Origin: an uncultured Selenomonas sp.
GTDB lineage: Bacteria > Bacillota > Negativicutes > Selenomonadales > Selenomonadaceae
Assembly (NCBI GenBank): GCA_947167105.1
Contig: CAMVGU010000013.1
Span: 21,762 to 85,761, forward strand
Direction: 5' to 3'
Length of the DNA stretch: 64,000 nt
Part shown: piece after piece, positions 1 to 9,500 of the stretch
Position numbering within the stretch: position 1 is the first letter of the stretch
Layout: each line of letters begins with the position of its first letter
The notes under the pieces: generated by a model
The model's input: the letters and a program-made list of their open reading frames with translations, nothing else
Told to the model about the DNA's origin: nothing
The model's database searches: none
Made by a program: the position numbers and the translations under genes

Positions 1-511
1 TCTCTGCCGTGATAGTCCTGAGGAAATGCAACTGATAAATCTCGTTCTCATAGGAAACCGTCATCCTGGCATGATAGATGGCAAAATTGTGGAATTCCGA
101 CACGCGCATTTCCTTGTTTGCCCAGAAGGGCGGATCCTGCACTTCATGGGACTCTATCTCCTTCAGGGTCGGATAATGCTCCTCCGACTGATAGATGAGC
201 TGGCCGGTGATGTCCGTAATGCGCAGCACCACCCCCGGCAGCAGCGGGCTCCTGCGCCAGAATTCCGGGTCCCGGAAATCCCACCGCTCCATGCGCTCCA
301 GCACATGATGCATACTCAGCTCTATTTCCACCTCTGCCTGGTGGTAAAAGGAGAAATAAACCCCCAGCCCCGTAACCACGCTGGACAGCACCAGCACAAC
401 GGACAGGATGGCACCGTACAACAGGGTAATCTTGGTGGATATGCGCAGCTTCTTTAAGTTTCTCAGCCTGTAGCGCAGCAAGCGGAAATAAGCCTTACTC
501 CCTGATGACAT
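1..511 (-). CDS. Sensor histidine kinase, N-terminal part (gene runs off the window)
   Basis: Reading the minus strand from the ATG at 511 gives an open frame of 170 codons that leaves the window without a stop. It has a basic N-terminus (residues 1-24), one strong hydrophobic segment (about 26-48) and then a hydrophilic extracytoplasmic stretch rich in E, H and W. This is the usual N-terminal layout of a two-component sensor kinase; the HAMP, dimerisation and catalytic domains would lie outside the window. The start overlaps the 3' end of the OmpR-type regulator gene by 17 bases, the typical coupling of a regulator-kinase pair. No kinase motif is visible here, so the call rests on topology and position. 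Confidence 0.75.
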   Translation of the reverse strand, partial: MSSGSKAYFRLLRYRLRNLKKLRISTKITLLYGAILSVVLVLSSVVTGLGVYFSFYHQAEVEIELSMHHVLERMERWDFRDPEFWRRSPLLPGVVLRITDITGQLIYQSEEHYPTLKEIESHEVQDPPFWANKEMRVSEFHNFAIYHARMTVSYENEIYQLHFLRTITAE

Positions 512-1211
512 AGCCTACACCGCGAACTGTATGGATGTACTTCTTTTTGAAAACATCGTCTATCTTGGAACGCAGGTAGCGGATATAGACATCCACCACA
601 TTCGTATCCCCCGCGTAGTCATAGCCCCATACTTCCTGCAATATCTGGTCGCGGGTCAGCACCAGCCGCTTGTTGGCCAGCAGGTAGGCCAGCAGGTCAT
701 ATTCCCGGCGCGTCAGCTGCACCTCCTGGCCTGCCACCTTCACCTCGTAAGTCTTCGGGTACATGACCAGATCCATGATAAAGAGCTTGTCATCCTCCCC
801 CGGCTGCGCCTCCCGGGCCGTGTGCTTGCGCAGGGCATTGCGGATACGCGCCATAAGTTCCTGGATGGCAAAGGGCTTGGTTATATAGTCATCCGCTCCT
901 ATATCCAGGCCGTTCACCCTGTCCTCGATTTCATCACGGGCCGTCAGCATAATGATGGGCACATCCGAGAACTCACGCACCCCCCGGCAAACATCCATGC
1001 CGTCCAGGCCGGGCAGCATCAAATCCAGCAGTATCAGGTCGAACTTCTCCGTGCGGATGCGCTCCAGGGCCTGCTTGCCGTCTATCTCCCGTGCAGTTTC
1101 ATAGCCCTCGTGCTGCAGCTCGATCTCCAGGAAGCGTCCGATGCGCTGCTCATCTTCCACAATAAAAATCTTTAGTTTGCGCGTGGGATTAGCCCCTTTA
1201 GCTTCTTCCAT
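495..1211 (-). CDS. OmpR/PhoB-family response regulator (ArlR-like)
   Basis: A 238-residue two-domain regulator. The receiver domain carries the acidic pocket (VEDE), the phospho-acceptor Asp in LILLDLMLPG, the conserved Thr in IIMLTARDE and the Lys in DDYITKPFA. The C-terminal winged helix has the family features LTRREYDLLAYLL and VYIRYLRSKID and ends in VRGVGYVIRE. I place the start at the ATG at 1211, which follows GGAGGTGGAGG; the longer frame to 1247 would be unusual for the family. It overlaps the sensor kinase gene downstream, its presumed partner. The signal and regulon cannot be told from the sequence. Confidence 0.93.
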   Translation of the reverse strand: MEEAKGANPTRKLKIFIVEDEQRIGRFLEIELQHEGYETAREIDGKQALERIRTEKFDLILLDLMLPGLDGMDVCRGVREFSDVPIIMLTARDEIEDRVNGLDIGADDYITKPFAIQELMARIRNALRKHTAREAQPGEDDKLFIMDLVMYPKTYEVKVAGQEVQLTRREYDLLAYLLANKRLVLTRDQILQEVWGYDYAGDTNVVDVYIRYLRSKIDDVFKKKYIHTVRGVGYVIRE

Positions 1212-1261
1212 CTTCCTCCACCTCCGAAAGTCCTTTTGCATACACATTACTATATAACGGA

Positions 1262-1288
1262 GCGGGCAGAAAAAAAAGTTCTGCCCGC
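1262..1288. terminator. Ten-pair hairpin between LysR gene and response regulator
   Basis: GCGGGCAGAA at 1262-1271 pairs perfectly with TTCTGCCCGC at 1279-1288 around a loop that is all T except one C on the minus strand. It lies just after the LysR stop and 51 bases before the response regulator start. The T run is in the loop rather than after the stem, so it is not a textbook Rho-independent terminator. It may work as a transcript end or as a stability hairpin. Confidence 0.45.
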
Positions 1289-1304
1289 CATTTCTAATGA
1301 AGAT

Positions 1305-2198
1305 TTAATTACTCCCTCTGTCGCCCAGGAACAGTTCCCGGAAAAGGCGCACCAGATGCTCCCCCGATGTGGAAAGGCTCCTGTTCCTGAGCCAGGCCAC
1401 AACCGTATGGGTGCTCATCTCCGGCTCTACCAATTTCTTGTAAATCAGATTGCCATCCGTAAGCAAGGTCTTGGAAGACACAGGCAGGATGGCCATGCCC
1501 ATGCCCATCTTCGCCAGCAGCAAATCCTGCACAATGCTGTCACTCACGCAGATAATCTGCGGCTCAAAGCCCAGCTTGCGACAATTAGCGATAAACCCTG
1601 ACTGCCAGCGCAGGGGAACCAGGAGCGGCTGTTCCTCCAGATCCGCCAAACGCACCTCATGTGCGTCCTCGCCAATTTCCTGCTCCTTGTTCATAATCAC
1701 CACCAGGGGCTCATTGGGCAGCACAATGGACTCATAAGCCTGATTGTCCACCTGGGTGCGGGTAATGCCTATCTCTATCACGCGGTTGTCCAGCAGCTCC
1801 AGGATGCGCGCCCCCTCTGCCTCCCAAATCTGGAATGTAACCTGCGGATAGCGGCGATGAAACTCCGTCAACAGCTCCGGCACCAGCATCGCCCCCGAGG
1901 TCGTGATGGTGCCCAGCCGTACAGAACCTGCCATGCCGGAGCCTATTTCCGTGATTTCCCGGACAGTGCCGTCCACCATCCCCAGAATATGCTCCACCCG
2001 CGCATACATTACCCTTCCTGCCTCCGTCAGGCGAATGCGGCGGCTGCCCCGCTCAAAGAGCTGCACGCCCAGCCCCGCCTCCAGGCGTTTCATCTGGCGC
2101 GAAAGTGCCGGCTGGGCAATATCCAGCCGCTGTGCCGCATGGCTGATATTGCCTTCCTCCACAATGGCATAGAACGCCCGCATATCCTTGATTTCCAT
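1305..2198 (-). CDS. LysR-family transcriptional regulator
   Basis: A 297-residue protein of normal LysR length. The N-terminal winged helix-turn-helix (about residues 1-60) contains FYAIVEEGNISHAAQRL and QPALSRQMKRLE, the LysR signature. The rest is a periplasmic-binding-like effector domain. I chose the ATG at 2198 (MEIKDMRAF) because a GGAGG lies upstream at good distance; the earlier in-frame ATG contains that ribosome site. It is divergent from dhaL across a 289-base promoter region, so autoregulation or control of dhaL-gltX is possible. The effector is unknown. Confidence 0.93.
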   Translation of the reverse strand: MEIKDMRAFYAIVEEGNISHAAQRLDIAQPALSRQMKRLEAGLGVQLFERGSRRIRLTEAGRVMYARVEHILGMVDGTVREITEIGSGMAGSVRLGTITTSGAMLVPELLTEFHRRYPQVTFQIWEAEGARILELLDNRVIEIGITRTQVDNQAYESIVLPNEPLVVIMNKEQEIGEDAHEVRLADLEEQPLLVPLRWQSGFIANCRKLGFEPQIICVSDSIVQDLLLAKMGMGMAILPVSSKTLLTDGNLIYKKLVEPEMSTHTVVAWLRNRSLSTSGEHLVRLFRELFLGDRGSN

Positions 2199-2487
2199 AT
2201 TGCATTGCGCCTCCATTTATGCTTTTTGTTGATAGTTATTATAACTTTTCTGTTTGGAATTAGCAATAAAAAAGCTGATTTTTGCATAAAAATAGCAGGC
2301 ACTGTCTGTAATTTTGTAAACTCAGCACATTTCTGTCAATGGAATGATTTCGCCTTGCGAAATCTTGAATCCCTATAGGGACTAGCTTTCGCGTCGCAAT
2401 AGCGTTATAATATACTGGTGTATTCGTATAATCAGGCAGAAATGACATCCAAATCCATATGTAGCCTTGTCAATGAAGGAGTTTTTT
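2199..2487. promoter_or_regulatory. Divergent LysR/dhaL promoter region
   Basis: This 289-base gap holds the control sites of two divergent genes. Visible are a perfect -10 hexamer TATAAT at 2406-2411 reading towards dhaL, a 10-base palindrome CCCTATAGGG at 2371-2380, and the dispersed inverted repeat at 2346-2367. A clear -35 for the TATAAT box was not found. The dhaL ribosome site AAGGAG sits six bases before its ATG. Confidence 0.6.
2346..2367. repeat. Dispersed inverted repeat, copy 1
   Basis: Arms GATTTCG and CGAAATC surround the five-base centre CCTTG. The same element, in the opposite orientation and with ten-base arms, occurs at 58366-58390. In both places it lies upstream of a CAAT(A/G)GCGTTATAAT stretch containing a -10 box. 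It is either a small dispersed repeat or a shared operator. Confidence 0.7.
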
Positions 2488-3111
2488 ATGACCAGAATCA
2501 AGGACGCACTCGATGCAGTAGCCGCCGCTGTCATAGCCCAGAAAGATTACCTCTGCGGACTCGATGCCAAGACCGGTGACGGCGACCATGGCCTCAACAT
2601 GGCCCGCGGCTTCCAGGCTGTTTGTGAAGAAGTGGACAACATGCCGGACACGACCCGGCCCGGGCCTGTACTGGAGCTTATAGGCCGGACCCTGATAGCT
2701 AATGTGGGCGGTGCTGCCGGGCCTCTCTACGGCACAGGCTTCCTCAAGGCTGCCCAGGCCTGCGACGAGGACACCAGGCTGAATATCACCAGCTTTGAGA
2801 AACTGCTGGGGGCGGCCATCGAGGGCATCAAGGCCCGGGGCCGTTCAGACAAAGGCGACAAGACCATGCTTGACACGCTGATCCCCATATATAACTGTTT
2901 CCTGCCGGAAAATGCCGAGGGCAAGAACCTGTTCGATGTGCTGGAGGAAGCTTCCCATGCGGCCAAGGCCGGTGTGGACTACACCAAGACCATCCCTGCC
3001 CGTAAGGGGCGTGCCCAGCTTGTGGGCGAGCGCAGCATCGGCTATGAAGACCCGGGCGCTGTCAGCTCCATGATCATGTACCGCGCCCTGTACACATTCC
3101 TGAAGAAGTGA
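2488..3111 (+). CDS. dhaL: DhaL-family dihydroxyacetone kinase ADP-binding subunit
   Basis: A 207-residue all-helical DhaL protein, close to the usual length of about 210. The Mg-ADP site is visible as DAKTGDGDHGLNM (about residues 26-38), with NVGGAAGPLYGTGF and the later GDKTMLDTL. In the known PTS-dependent system DhaL acts with DhaK (substrate) and DhaM (phosphate donor). Neither is in this window, so this is an orphan copy here. The start at ATG 2488 is set by AAGGAG at the right distance; the longer frame from 2467 has no such site. It lies 20 bases before gltX on the same strand and probably shares its transcript. Confidence 0.85.
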   Translation: MTRIKDALDAVAAAVIAQKDYLCGLDAKTGDGDHGLNMARGFQAVCEEVDNMPDTTRPGPVLELIGRTLIANVGGAAGPLYGTGFLKAAQACDEDTRLNITSFEKLLGAAIEGIKARGRSDKGDKTMLDTLIPIYNCFLPENAEGKNLFDVLEEASHAAKAGVDYTKTIPARKGRAQLVGERSIGYEDPGAVSSMIMYRALYTFLKK

Positions 3112-3131
3112 GAAAATAGGAGGAAATAACT

Positions 3132-4595
3132 TTGGCTGATAAAAAGGTTCGCACCCGTTTCGCGCCGAGTCCTACCGGCTTCATGCACATCGGCAACCTG
3201 CGCACCGCGCTCTACGCCTATCTATTTGCCAAGGCAGAGCACGGCGACTTCATCCTGCGTATCGAAGACACCGACCGCGCCCGCTATGTGGAGGGCGCGG
3301 TGGATTTCATCAAGCGCACCCTCTCTGCCGCCGGCATCGTGCCGGACGAGGGGCCGGATGATATCGGCGGTGACTGCGGCCCCTATGTGCAAAGCGAGCG
3401 CATGGAGATCTACAAGGAGTACGCAGTAAAGCTGGTGGAGCTGGGCCATGCCTACTACTGCTTCTGCGACCCAGGCGAGACCCACACGAGCGGCGATTTC
3501 GGCGGCTACGACCGCCACTGCCGTGACCTGCCCCAGGAGGAAATAGATGCCCATCTAAAAAACGGCGACCCCTACGTCATCCGCCAAAAAATGCCCCTTG
3601 ACGGCGAAACCACCTATTTCGATGTGCTGCACGGCAACATCACCATCCCGAACTCCGAGCTGGAGGATCAGGTGCTCCTGAAACGGGATGGCATGCCGAC
3701 TTACAATTTCGCCAATGTCATCGACGACCACCTGATGGGCGTTACCCATATCATCCGGGGTGCGGAGTTCATCACCTCCACCCCCAAGCACGTACTGCTC
3801 TACAAAGGCTACGGCTGGGAGCTGCCAACCTTCATCCATCTGGCTCCGGTCATGGGCAAGAACGAGGATGGCTCCGTATCCAAGCTCTCGAAGCGCCACG
3901 GCTCCACCTCCTTTGAAGACCTGGTCAACGAGGGCTACTTGCCCGAGGCCATCGTGAACTACGTTGCACTGCTCGGCTGGAGCCCCAAGACCACGAATCA
4001 GGAAATCTTCTCCATGGCGGAACTTATCGCGGCCTTCTCCCTGGAGGGCCTGTCCAAGTCCCCGGCAGTCTTTGACTACGACAAGCTGAACTGGGTCAGC
4101 GGGGAATACTACAAGGCCATGGGCGACGAGGAATTTGCCGGCCGTGCCCGTAAATTCGCAGGGGAGCTGCCGGACTATCTGGAAGCCCACTGGGCAAAGC
4201 TCTGCTCCCTCCTGCGCACCCGCATCTCCCATCTCAGCGAGATTCCCAGGGAGATAGCTTTCCTGAAGGAGCAGCCCGCTTTCGATGCCGCACTTTACAC
4301 CAATAAGCGCAACAAAGTCACCCCGGAGAAGGCTCTGGAACTGCTTCCTGAGATGATTGAGCTCCTTGAGCAGGTCACAGAGGCCGACTGGAACAACGAT
4401 GCCCTCTACGCCAGGCTGAACGCCTACATCGAGGAGAAGGGCCTGAAGAAGGGACTGCCCATGTGGATTCTGCGCATCGGCGTTGCCGGCCAGTCTGTTA
4501 CCCCAGGGGGCGCTACGGAACTGCTGGAAATCCTTGGCCGGGAAAATTCCCTGGCCAGATTGAAAAAAAGTCTTGCAAACCTGCAGGCTTTGTAA
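3132..4595 (+). CDS. gltX: Glutamyl-tRNA synthetase
   Basis: A class I aminoacyl-tRNA synthetase of 487 residues that charges tRNA-Glu in the cytoplasm. The HIGH-type motif is FAPSPTGFMHIGN near the N-terminus, and the KMSKS-type motif is KLSKRHG at about residues 254-260. GYDRHCRDL and the C-terminal all-helical anticodon domain fit the bacterial discriminating or non-discriminating GltX family. The start codon is TTG at 3132, preceded by AGGAGG eight bases upstream. Two tRNA-Glu genes follow 48 bases downstream on the same strand, a tidy pairing of enzyme and substrate. Confidence 0.97.
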   Translation: MADKKVRTRFAPSPTGFMHIGNLRTALYAYLFAKAEHGDFILRIEDTDRARYVEGAVDFIKRTLSAAGIVPDEGPDDIGGDCGPYVQSERMEIYKEYAVKLVELGHAYYCFCDPGETHTSGDFGGYDRHCRDLPQEEIDAHLKNGDPYVIRQKMPLDGETTYFDVLHGNITIPNSELEDQVLLKRDGMPTYNFANVIDDHLMGVTHIIRGAEFITSTPKHVLLYKGYGWELPTFIHLAPVMGKNEDGSVSKLSKRHGSTSFEDLVNEGYLPEAIVNYVALLGWSPKTTNQEIFSMAELIAAFSLEGLSKSPAVFDYDKLNWVSGEYYKAMGDEEFAGRARKFAGELPDYLEAHWAKLCSLLRTRISHLSEIPREIAFLKEQPAFDAALYTNKRNKVTPEKALELLPEMIELLEQVTEADWNNDALYARLNAYIEEKGLKKGLPMWILRIGVAGQSVTPGGATELLEILGRENSLARLKKSLANLQAL

Positions 4596-4643
4596 TATAA
4601 TATTTTTTGTCACCGAACCAATCGGATGATGAACTGAATAGCT

Positions 4644-4718
4644 GGCGCCTTCGTCAAGTGGTTAAGACACCGCCCTCTCACGGCGGGTTCAAGGGTTCGA
4701 ATCCCTTAGGCGTCACCA
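4644..4718 (+). tRNA. tRNA-Glu (anticodon CTC), copy 1
   Basis: A 75-base cloverleaf with acceptor arms GGCGCCT and AGGCGTC, anticodon stem CCGCC/GGCGG with loop CTCTCAC (anticodon CTC, Glu), T arm with GGTTCGAATCC, and an encoded 3' CCA. The second base pair of the acceptor is a G-T wobble. Confidence 0.96.
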
Positions 4719-4722
4719 AATT

Positions 4723-4797
4723 GGCGCCTTCGTCAAGTGGTTAAGACACCGCCCTCTCACGGCGGGTTCAAGGGTTCGAATCCCTTAGGCGTCACCA
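4723..4797 (+). tRNA. tRNA-Glu (anticodon CTC), copy 2
   Basis: Identical base for base to the copy starting 79 bases upstream and separated from it by the four bases AAAT. The CCA end is encoded. The perfect identity suggests recent tandem duplication or gene conversion. Confidence 0.96.
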
Positions 4798-4807
4798 TTG
4801 AATATCA

Positions 4808-4830
4808 AAGCCCCTGCGGGGGCTTTTTTT
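4808..4830 (+). terminator. Rho-independent terminator after gltX-tRNA-Glu unit
   Basis: GCCCC and GGGGC form a short GC-rich stem around TGCG, followed directly by seven T. It follows the second tRNA by about 10 bases and closes the dhaL-gltX-tRNA transcript. Confidence 0.9.
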
Positions 4831-4930
4831 GTGCCTTATTTTACCTGGCAATATAAAGGCGCACAATAAAAGGCATCGCACAGGAACTATCTCCTACGCG
4901 ATGCCTAGCGATTTGGCATTATTATCCCCA

Positions 4931-5161
4931 TCAAGCTACGCTCTCAGCCACGCTCTCATTTGCATGGTTATCGAGCCAGCTGGCTACTACCTCACGCTCA
5001 GTCAGCTTTTGGCTGGGCTGAACAAGGTCGACCATGTCGTGATTGATAGCGTAAGTTTGGAATCCGCTATACCCCAGCAACTTAGCTGCCTTCGTGAACT
5101 GCTTTACACGTACAGGAATATAAACGTCCTCCATCCATTGAGAATAAATCTGTACTTTCAT
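4931..5161 (-). CDS. Small protein of unknown function
   Basis: A 76-residue frame with a good ribosome site, AAGGAGAG six bases before the ATG. That is the main reason to believe it over the overlapping plus-strand frame. The product is soluble and mixed-charge (YIPVRVKQFTKAAKLLGYSGF, then TEREVVASWLDNHAN), with no signal peptide or membrane segment. I recognise no family. Its size and isolation would fit a small regulator or antitoxin-type protein, but nothing proves it. The block is more AT-rich than its neighbours. Confidence 0.5.
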   Translation of the reverse strand: MKVQIYSQWMEDVYIPVRVKQFTKAAKLLGYSGFQTYAINHDMVDLVQPSQKLTEREVVASWLDNHANESVAESVA

Positions 5162-5505
5162 GATAATCTCTCCTTGCTACTGTATGATTGCTGTTCAGCA
5201 TTTGATGATGTGCCATCCACGACACCGCTGCATCAACCACCATAAGCTATATCTTGCCTTGCTTATGTTTGTTCACAAGTATTATCGTAGAAATCATGAA
5301 AAAACTTAAGCGTGCCTGAAAAAAATAATAATGCCCTATGTCTTGAGACTTCAGACCCCAGTACATATCAATACTGCAAATCCCCGCCTCAGTTTCTAAT
5401 GGGATTATAATACAAGAGCCTGCCATGCGTCAAGCTGATGTAAAAAAAAATTAGCTTTTCATAAATAAAAAGTATCGGTGCTGTTTTATTGCATTAGTCA
5501 ACTTA
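5162..5505. other. AT-rich intergenic stretch without a recognisable gene
   Basis: These 344 bases lie between the small unknown gene and the 3' end of the FabK-like gene. I see A/T runs and a TATAAT at about 5405-5410, but no convincing -35, hairpin terminator, tRNA or coding frame with a ribosome site. Confidence 0.5.
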
Positions 5506-6450
5506 TCACAGCTCTATTTCCTCTGCCTTCTTAAGTGTCGCCCTGGCCTCGGCCATGATGCCTTCGATAATCTCCGCCACCGGCTCAATTTTCTTCAGGG
5601 GCAGCAAGGTCTGTCCCGCCTGCACCATGCCGTTCTCCACGTCGCCATCCACTGCCGCCAGCTTGTTCGTGCCCGTAGCCTTCTCCAGCAGTTCCTCCTT
5701 GGTGGCTCCGTGGGAATATTCCAGGGCCACAAATTCCTCGCTGAATTTATTTTTCACGCCCCGCACCGCGCCGCCGATGGTCTGGCCGGTGACGATGGTA
5801 TCCGTGTCGATGGCCTCAATCAGCTTTTGCTTGACCTTCGGATGCACTGGACATTCCTCGGCCACCAGGAAGCGGGTGCCCATCTGGACGCCGCTGGCCC
5901 CCATCAGCAGGGCTGCCGCCAGGCCGCGTCCGTCTGCAAAGCCCCCTGCCATCACTACGGGGATATTGACCTCCGGCAGCACCTGCTCCATCAATGCCAT
6001 GGTAGTCAGCACACCGATATGGCCTCCCGCTTCCATGCCTTCCACCACCATGGCGTCCGCGCCTTTCTGCTCCACGCGCCTGGCCAGCTTGACATTGGGC
6101 ACCACGGGGATAACCTTGACCCCTGCTGCATGGAATTTCTCGAAATAAGGCACGGGATTGCCCGCTCCCAAGGTGACAAAGGCGGGGCGCTCCGCACATA
6201 TGACGTCCACGATTTCTTCCTTGTTGGGAGCCATCAGCATTACATTGACACCGAAAGGCTTATCCGTCAGCGTGCGGCAGCGGCGGATTTCCTCCCTGGT
6301 ATACTCCGTGGTGCGGCCGCCGGTGGAAATGATGCCCGCCCCGCCCGCATTGGAGACTGCCGAAGCAAGCGTTGCGTCCGATATCCAGGCCATGCCCCCC
6401 TGCAGAATAGGATATTTGATGCCCAGAAGCCCTGTCAATTTATTTGCCAT
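5506..6450 (-). CDS. FabK-like / nitronate monooxygenase-family flavoprotein
   Basis: A 314-residue FMN-dependent TIM-barrel protein of the FabK/2-nitropropane dioxygenase family. Visible features are KYPILQGGMAWISDATLASAVSNAGGAGII at the N-terminus, KPFGVNVMLM, the GAGNP loop, EGMEAGGHIG and GASGVQMGTRFLVAEE (FMN phosphate site). It closely resembles the FabK inside the fatty acid operon at 42839, down to DGDVENGMVQAG versus EGDVDNGSVMIG. It may be a second enoyl-ACP reductase or a nitronate monooxygenase; sequence alone does not decide. It lies 90 bases after sbcC on the same strand, with its own GGGGGA ribosome site. Confidence 0.88.
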   Translation of the reverse strand: MANKLTGLLGIKYPILQGGMAWISDATLASAVSNAGGAGIISTGGRTTEYTREEIRRCRTLTDKPFGVNVMLMAPNKEEIVDVICAERPAFVTLGAGNPVPYFEKFHAAGVKVIPVVPNVKLARRVEQKGADAMVVEGMEAGGHIGVLTTMALMEQVLPEVNIPVVMAGGFADGRGLAAALLMGASGVQMGTRFLVAEECPVHPKVKQKLIEAIDTDTIVTGQTIGGAVRGVKNKFSEEFVALEYSHGATKEELLEKATGTNKLAAVDGDVENGMVQAGQTLLPLKKIEPVAEIIEGIMAEARATLKKAEEIEL

Positions 6451-6540
6451 TGCATATTCCCCCTCACATATTTATCCGTCAGTTCCTGCACCAATTTTAG
6501 CACAATGAGGCTCAAGGGGCAACGCAAGCCCCTCAGAGAT

Positions 6541-9500
6541 TCACGCCTCCTCCGTGCCAAAGACGAACCTGGCCGTGCTGCCGCCGCCAGGTTCCTTGCT
6601 GACTTCCAGGCGGGCTGGGATCAGACTTTTCAGCTCCTCTACATGGGAGATAATACCTACCAGACGGCCTGTGCCGGACAAATCCAGCAGGACTTTCATC
6701 ACCTCATCCAGGGTATCAACATCCAAGGTGCCAAAGCCCTCGTCTATAAACATAGTATCCAGATGGATGCCCCCTGCCTGTGCCTGAATGACATCGGCCA
6801 GGCCCAGGGCCAGGGCCAGGGAGGCCTGGAAGGATTCGCCGCCGGAAAGGGTGGCAATGGGACGGGGCTTGCCTGCATAGGCATCAAGGACTGCTATATC
6901 CAGCCCCCCCTGGGCATTGCCCTTCCTATCGCCAAAAACCAGCTCATAGCGGCCCTGAGTCATGCGGCGCAGGCGGAGATTGGCGGCCTGCATGACTTCC
7001 TCCAGCAGATAGCGCAGCACATAGGTCTGGAAGCTTACATGGCTCCCCACCTTGCCCAGGGCACAGTCTGCCAGCCCAGAGGCCAGGATGGCCCGCCTGT
7101 CCAGTTCCTTGGACTCCTCCTGCAGACGTGAATACTCCTGCCACCTGTCTTCAAACAGTTGCAGCCTGGCCTTATTTTCGGCCCCTGCAGCAAGTGCCTC
7201 CTGATAGGCCTTCTCTGCCTTGCCCGCCGACTCCTCAAGCCTTGCCATATCCGGACACGCCTGTCCTTCTACGGCTTGCTGCGCCCTTACCAGGCGCTCC
7301 CTGGCTGCATGCAGTTCCTTGCCATGCTCTGCCAGCAAATCCTCCTGCTGCTTCAGGTAGGCAGGCTTGGCCCAATCCCCCTGCCTGGCTGCCAGATATT
7401 CGCCGCGCTCCTTGAAACCTGCCTGCTCCAGACGGGCCTCAAAAGCTTCCTGCTGCTCCTGCAGCCCGGACTGATATTTTTTCAGCAGCTCATGGGCATT
7501 TTTCCAGTCGGTCTGAGCCTCGGTATATTTCACACTCAATTCCTGATATCTGTCCCTGGCTGTATCGTGAGCATCTGTCCGGCGCTTAAGCTGCTGTTCC
7601 TGCCGGGATATTTCCCCTGCCAAAAGCTCAGGCTCCCCCAGCCCCTCCGGCAGGAGCCTGCGCTTCGCCTCCGCCCCGGCCCCGGCTGCCACCGCCGCAC
7701 TTTGGGCCTGGCTAAGCTCCCCAGCCAGTTTTTCCTGACTGGCAGCGAGAGCCTTTTCCTGCTGTTTCAGCTTTTCCAGCTGCAAGGCCAGCTTATCCGC
7801 TTTAACCTGCATGAGCTTGGCATGCTGCCAATCCTCCTCGGCCTTTAAAAGCTCACTTTTAAGCTCCTGCAGGGGGCGCATCTCTGCCTCCGCCGCCAGT
7901 CCCTGCAAACTGGATTTTAATCCGGCCAATTTTTCCTTGGCTTTTTGCCAATCACTTCTCGCCTTCTCACGCCTATCTTCCAGCTGCTGCCAGACTTTTT
8001 CCTGCTTCTTGATGGCTGCGGCTGTCACAGTCCTGACGGCTTTGGCCAGCAGGGGATGGTGCAGGGAGCCGCAGACGGGGCAGGGCTGGCCCTCAGCCAG
8101 TCCTTCCGCCAGGGCCGCCGCCCTGGTCATCTGCTCCAGTTCCCGCAGTTCCTGCAAATCTTTTTCCCCTTGCTTATATTCCTCCTCTGCCTGCTCTGCC
8201 GCCTGACGCAGCTTTTCCTCCTGGCGCTCTGCTTCCGTAACTGCGGCTGCTGCCTGGGACAGCTTCTCAGCCTTGCCTATAGCAGCTTGCAGATTTTCCG
8301 TGCGGCTCCTGGCCGCTTCTGCCTGGGCACCTTCCCGCACAGCCTTCTCATGCTGCTCTGTGTCCTTTTCCATGCTCACCCGCACAGACTGCAACTGCTC
8401 TTTGAGAGCTTGCTGCTCTTTTTCTTTTTGCCCGGCCTCTGCCGACAGGCTCGCAGCCCTTTTCTCCAGCGCCTGCAGCTCAGCTGCCACACCGGAGAGG
8501 TCTTTCAGCTTCGCTAATGCCTCCCCGGCCTGTTTAAGCTCAGGCTCTCCCTGCTGTTCCCGCTGCCAGGTCTTTTCTGCCTGCTCCTTTTGCTGCTTGA
8601 TTTTCGTGCCCTGCTGCGTCAGGCGGTCAAGCTGCTGCTGCTGTGCCTCTGTTTCCGCCTCCGTCCTCTTTAGCTGCGCGTCCAGATCCTGTAGCTGGAG
8701 GGCGCGTTGCGCCCGCTCCAGTTGCAGGGCCACCTCCTTATCCCCCTCGGCCTGCTTGCGGGCTTTCTCCGCCGCTGCCTCTGCCTGCTCCCTTTCCTGG
8801 AATTTGGCAAAAATGATGCTCCCCGCTTCCTTGGCCTGCCGGGCAGCTTCACTTTGCCCTTTCAATGTGCCAAGACCTGTCTCCAGCTCTGCAACCTTTT
8901 TTCTTTGGGCAGCCAGCAAGCTTTCAAATTCTGCCGCCGAAGCCGCCTGCATAGCCAGCAGAAGCTTCTGCTGCTCCCTGCTGTTTTGCTCCACCGCTGC
9001 AGCCGCATCCCTGCTTTTTTGCCTGAGCTTTTCCTCTACCTTCTGGTAAAGCCCTGTCCTGAAAATAACCTGCATCAGCTCCTTGCGTCCCGCCGTGTTG
9101 GACATCAGGAATTTCTGGAATTGCCCCTGGGGCAGCAGAACCACCTGACGGAACTGGTCGTAATTAAAGCCCAGCAGGCTACTGATCTTGGCAGAGACCT
9201 CTGTCTCATCCCTCCACTCCCTTAAAGTTGCTTCCCCTGTCAGAAGCTCCAGGCTGACTTCCGGCTTCTGCTCGGTCAGATCACCGCTCTTGCCCCGCCG
9301 TTTTGCCTTTCTGAGATAAGGCGGCACACGCCTGATATGATAGATTTCACCATCCAGGGAAAACTCGAATTCCACATAGGAATCAACCTCCGGCGGCACC
9401 GCATTATTTCGCATCATCCTGGCATCTCTGCCTTCCATGGCTCCCTTGCCGTACAGGGCATAGCAGATGGCATCAAAGATGCTGGTCTTGCCTGCCCCGG

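Noticed and set aside
4644..4797. tRNA-Glu genes as an integration site for a mobile element
   Set aside because: No integrase, no repeated tRNA 3' fragment nearby, and the following genes look ordinary.
4829..5245. A 138-codon plus-strand frame after the tRNA genes
   Set aside because: It starts inside the terminator tail without a ribosome site, and overlaps a minus-strand frame that has a good one.
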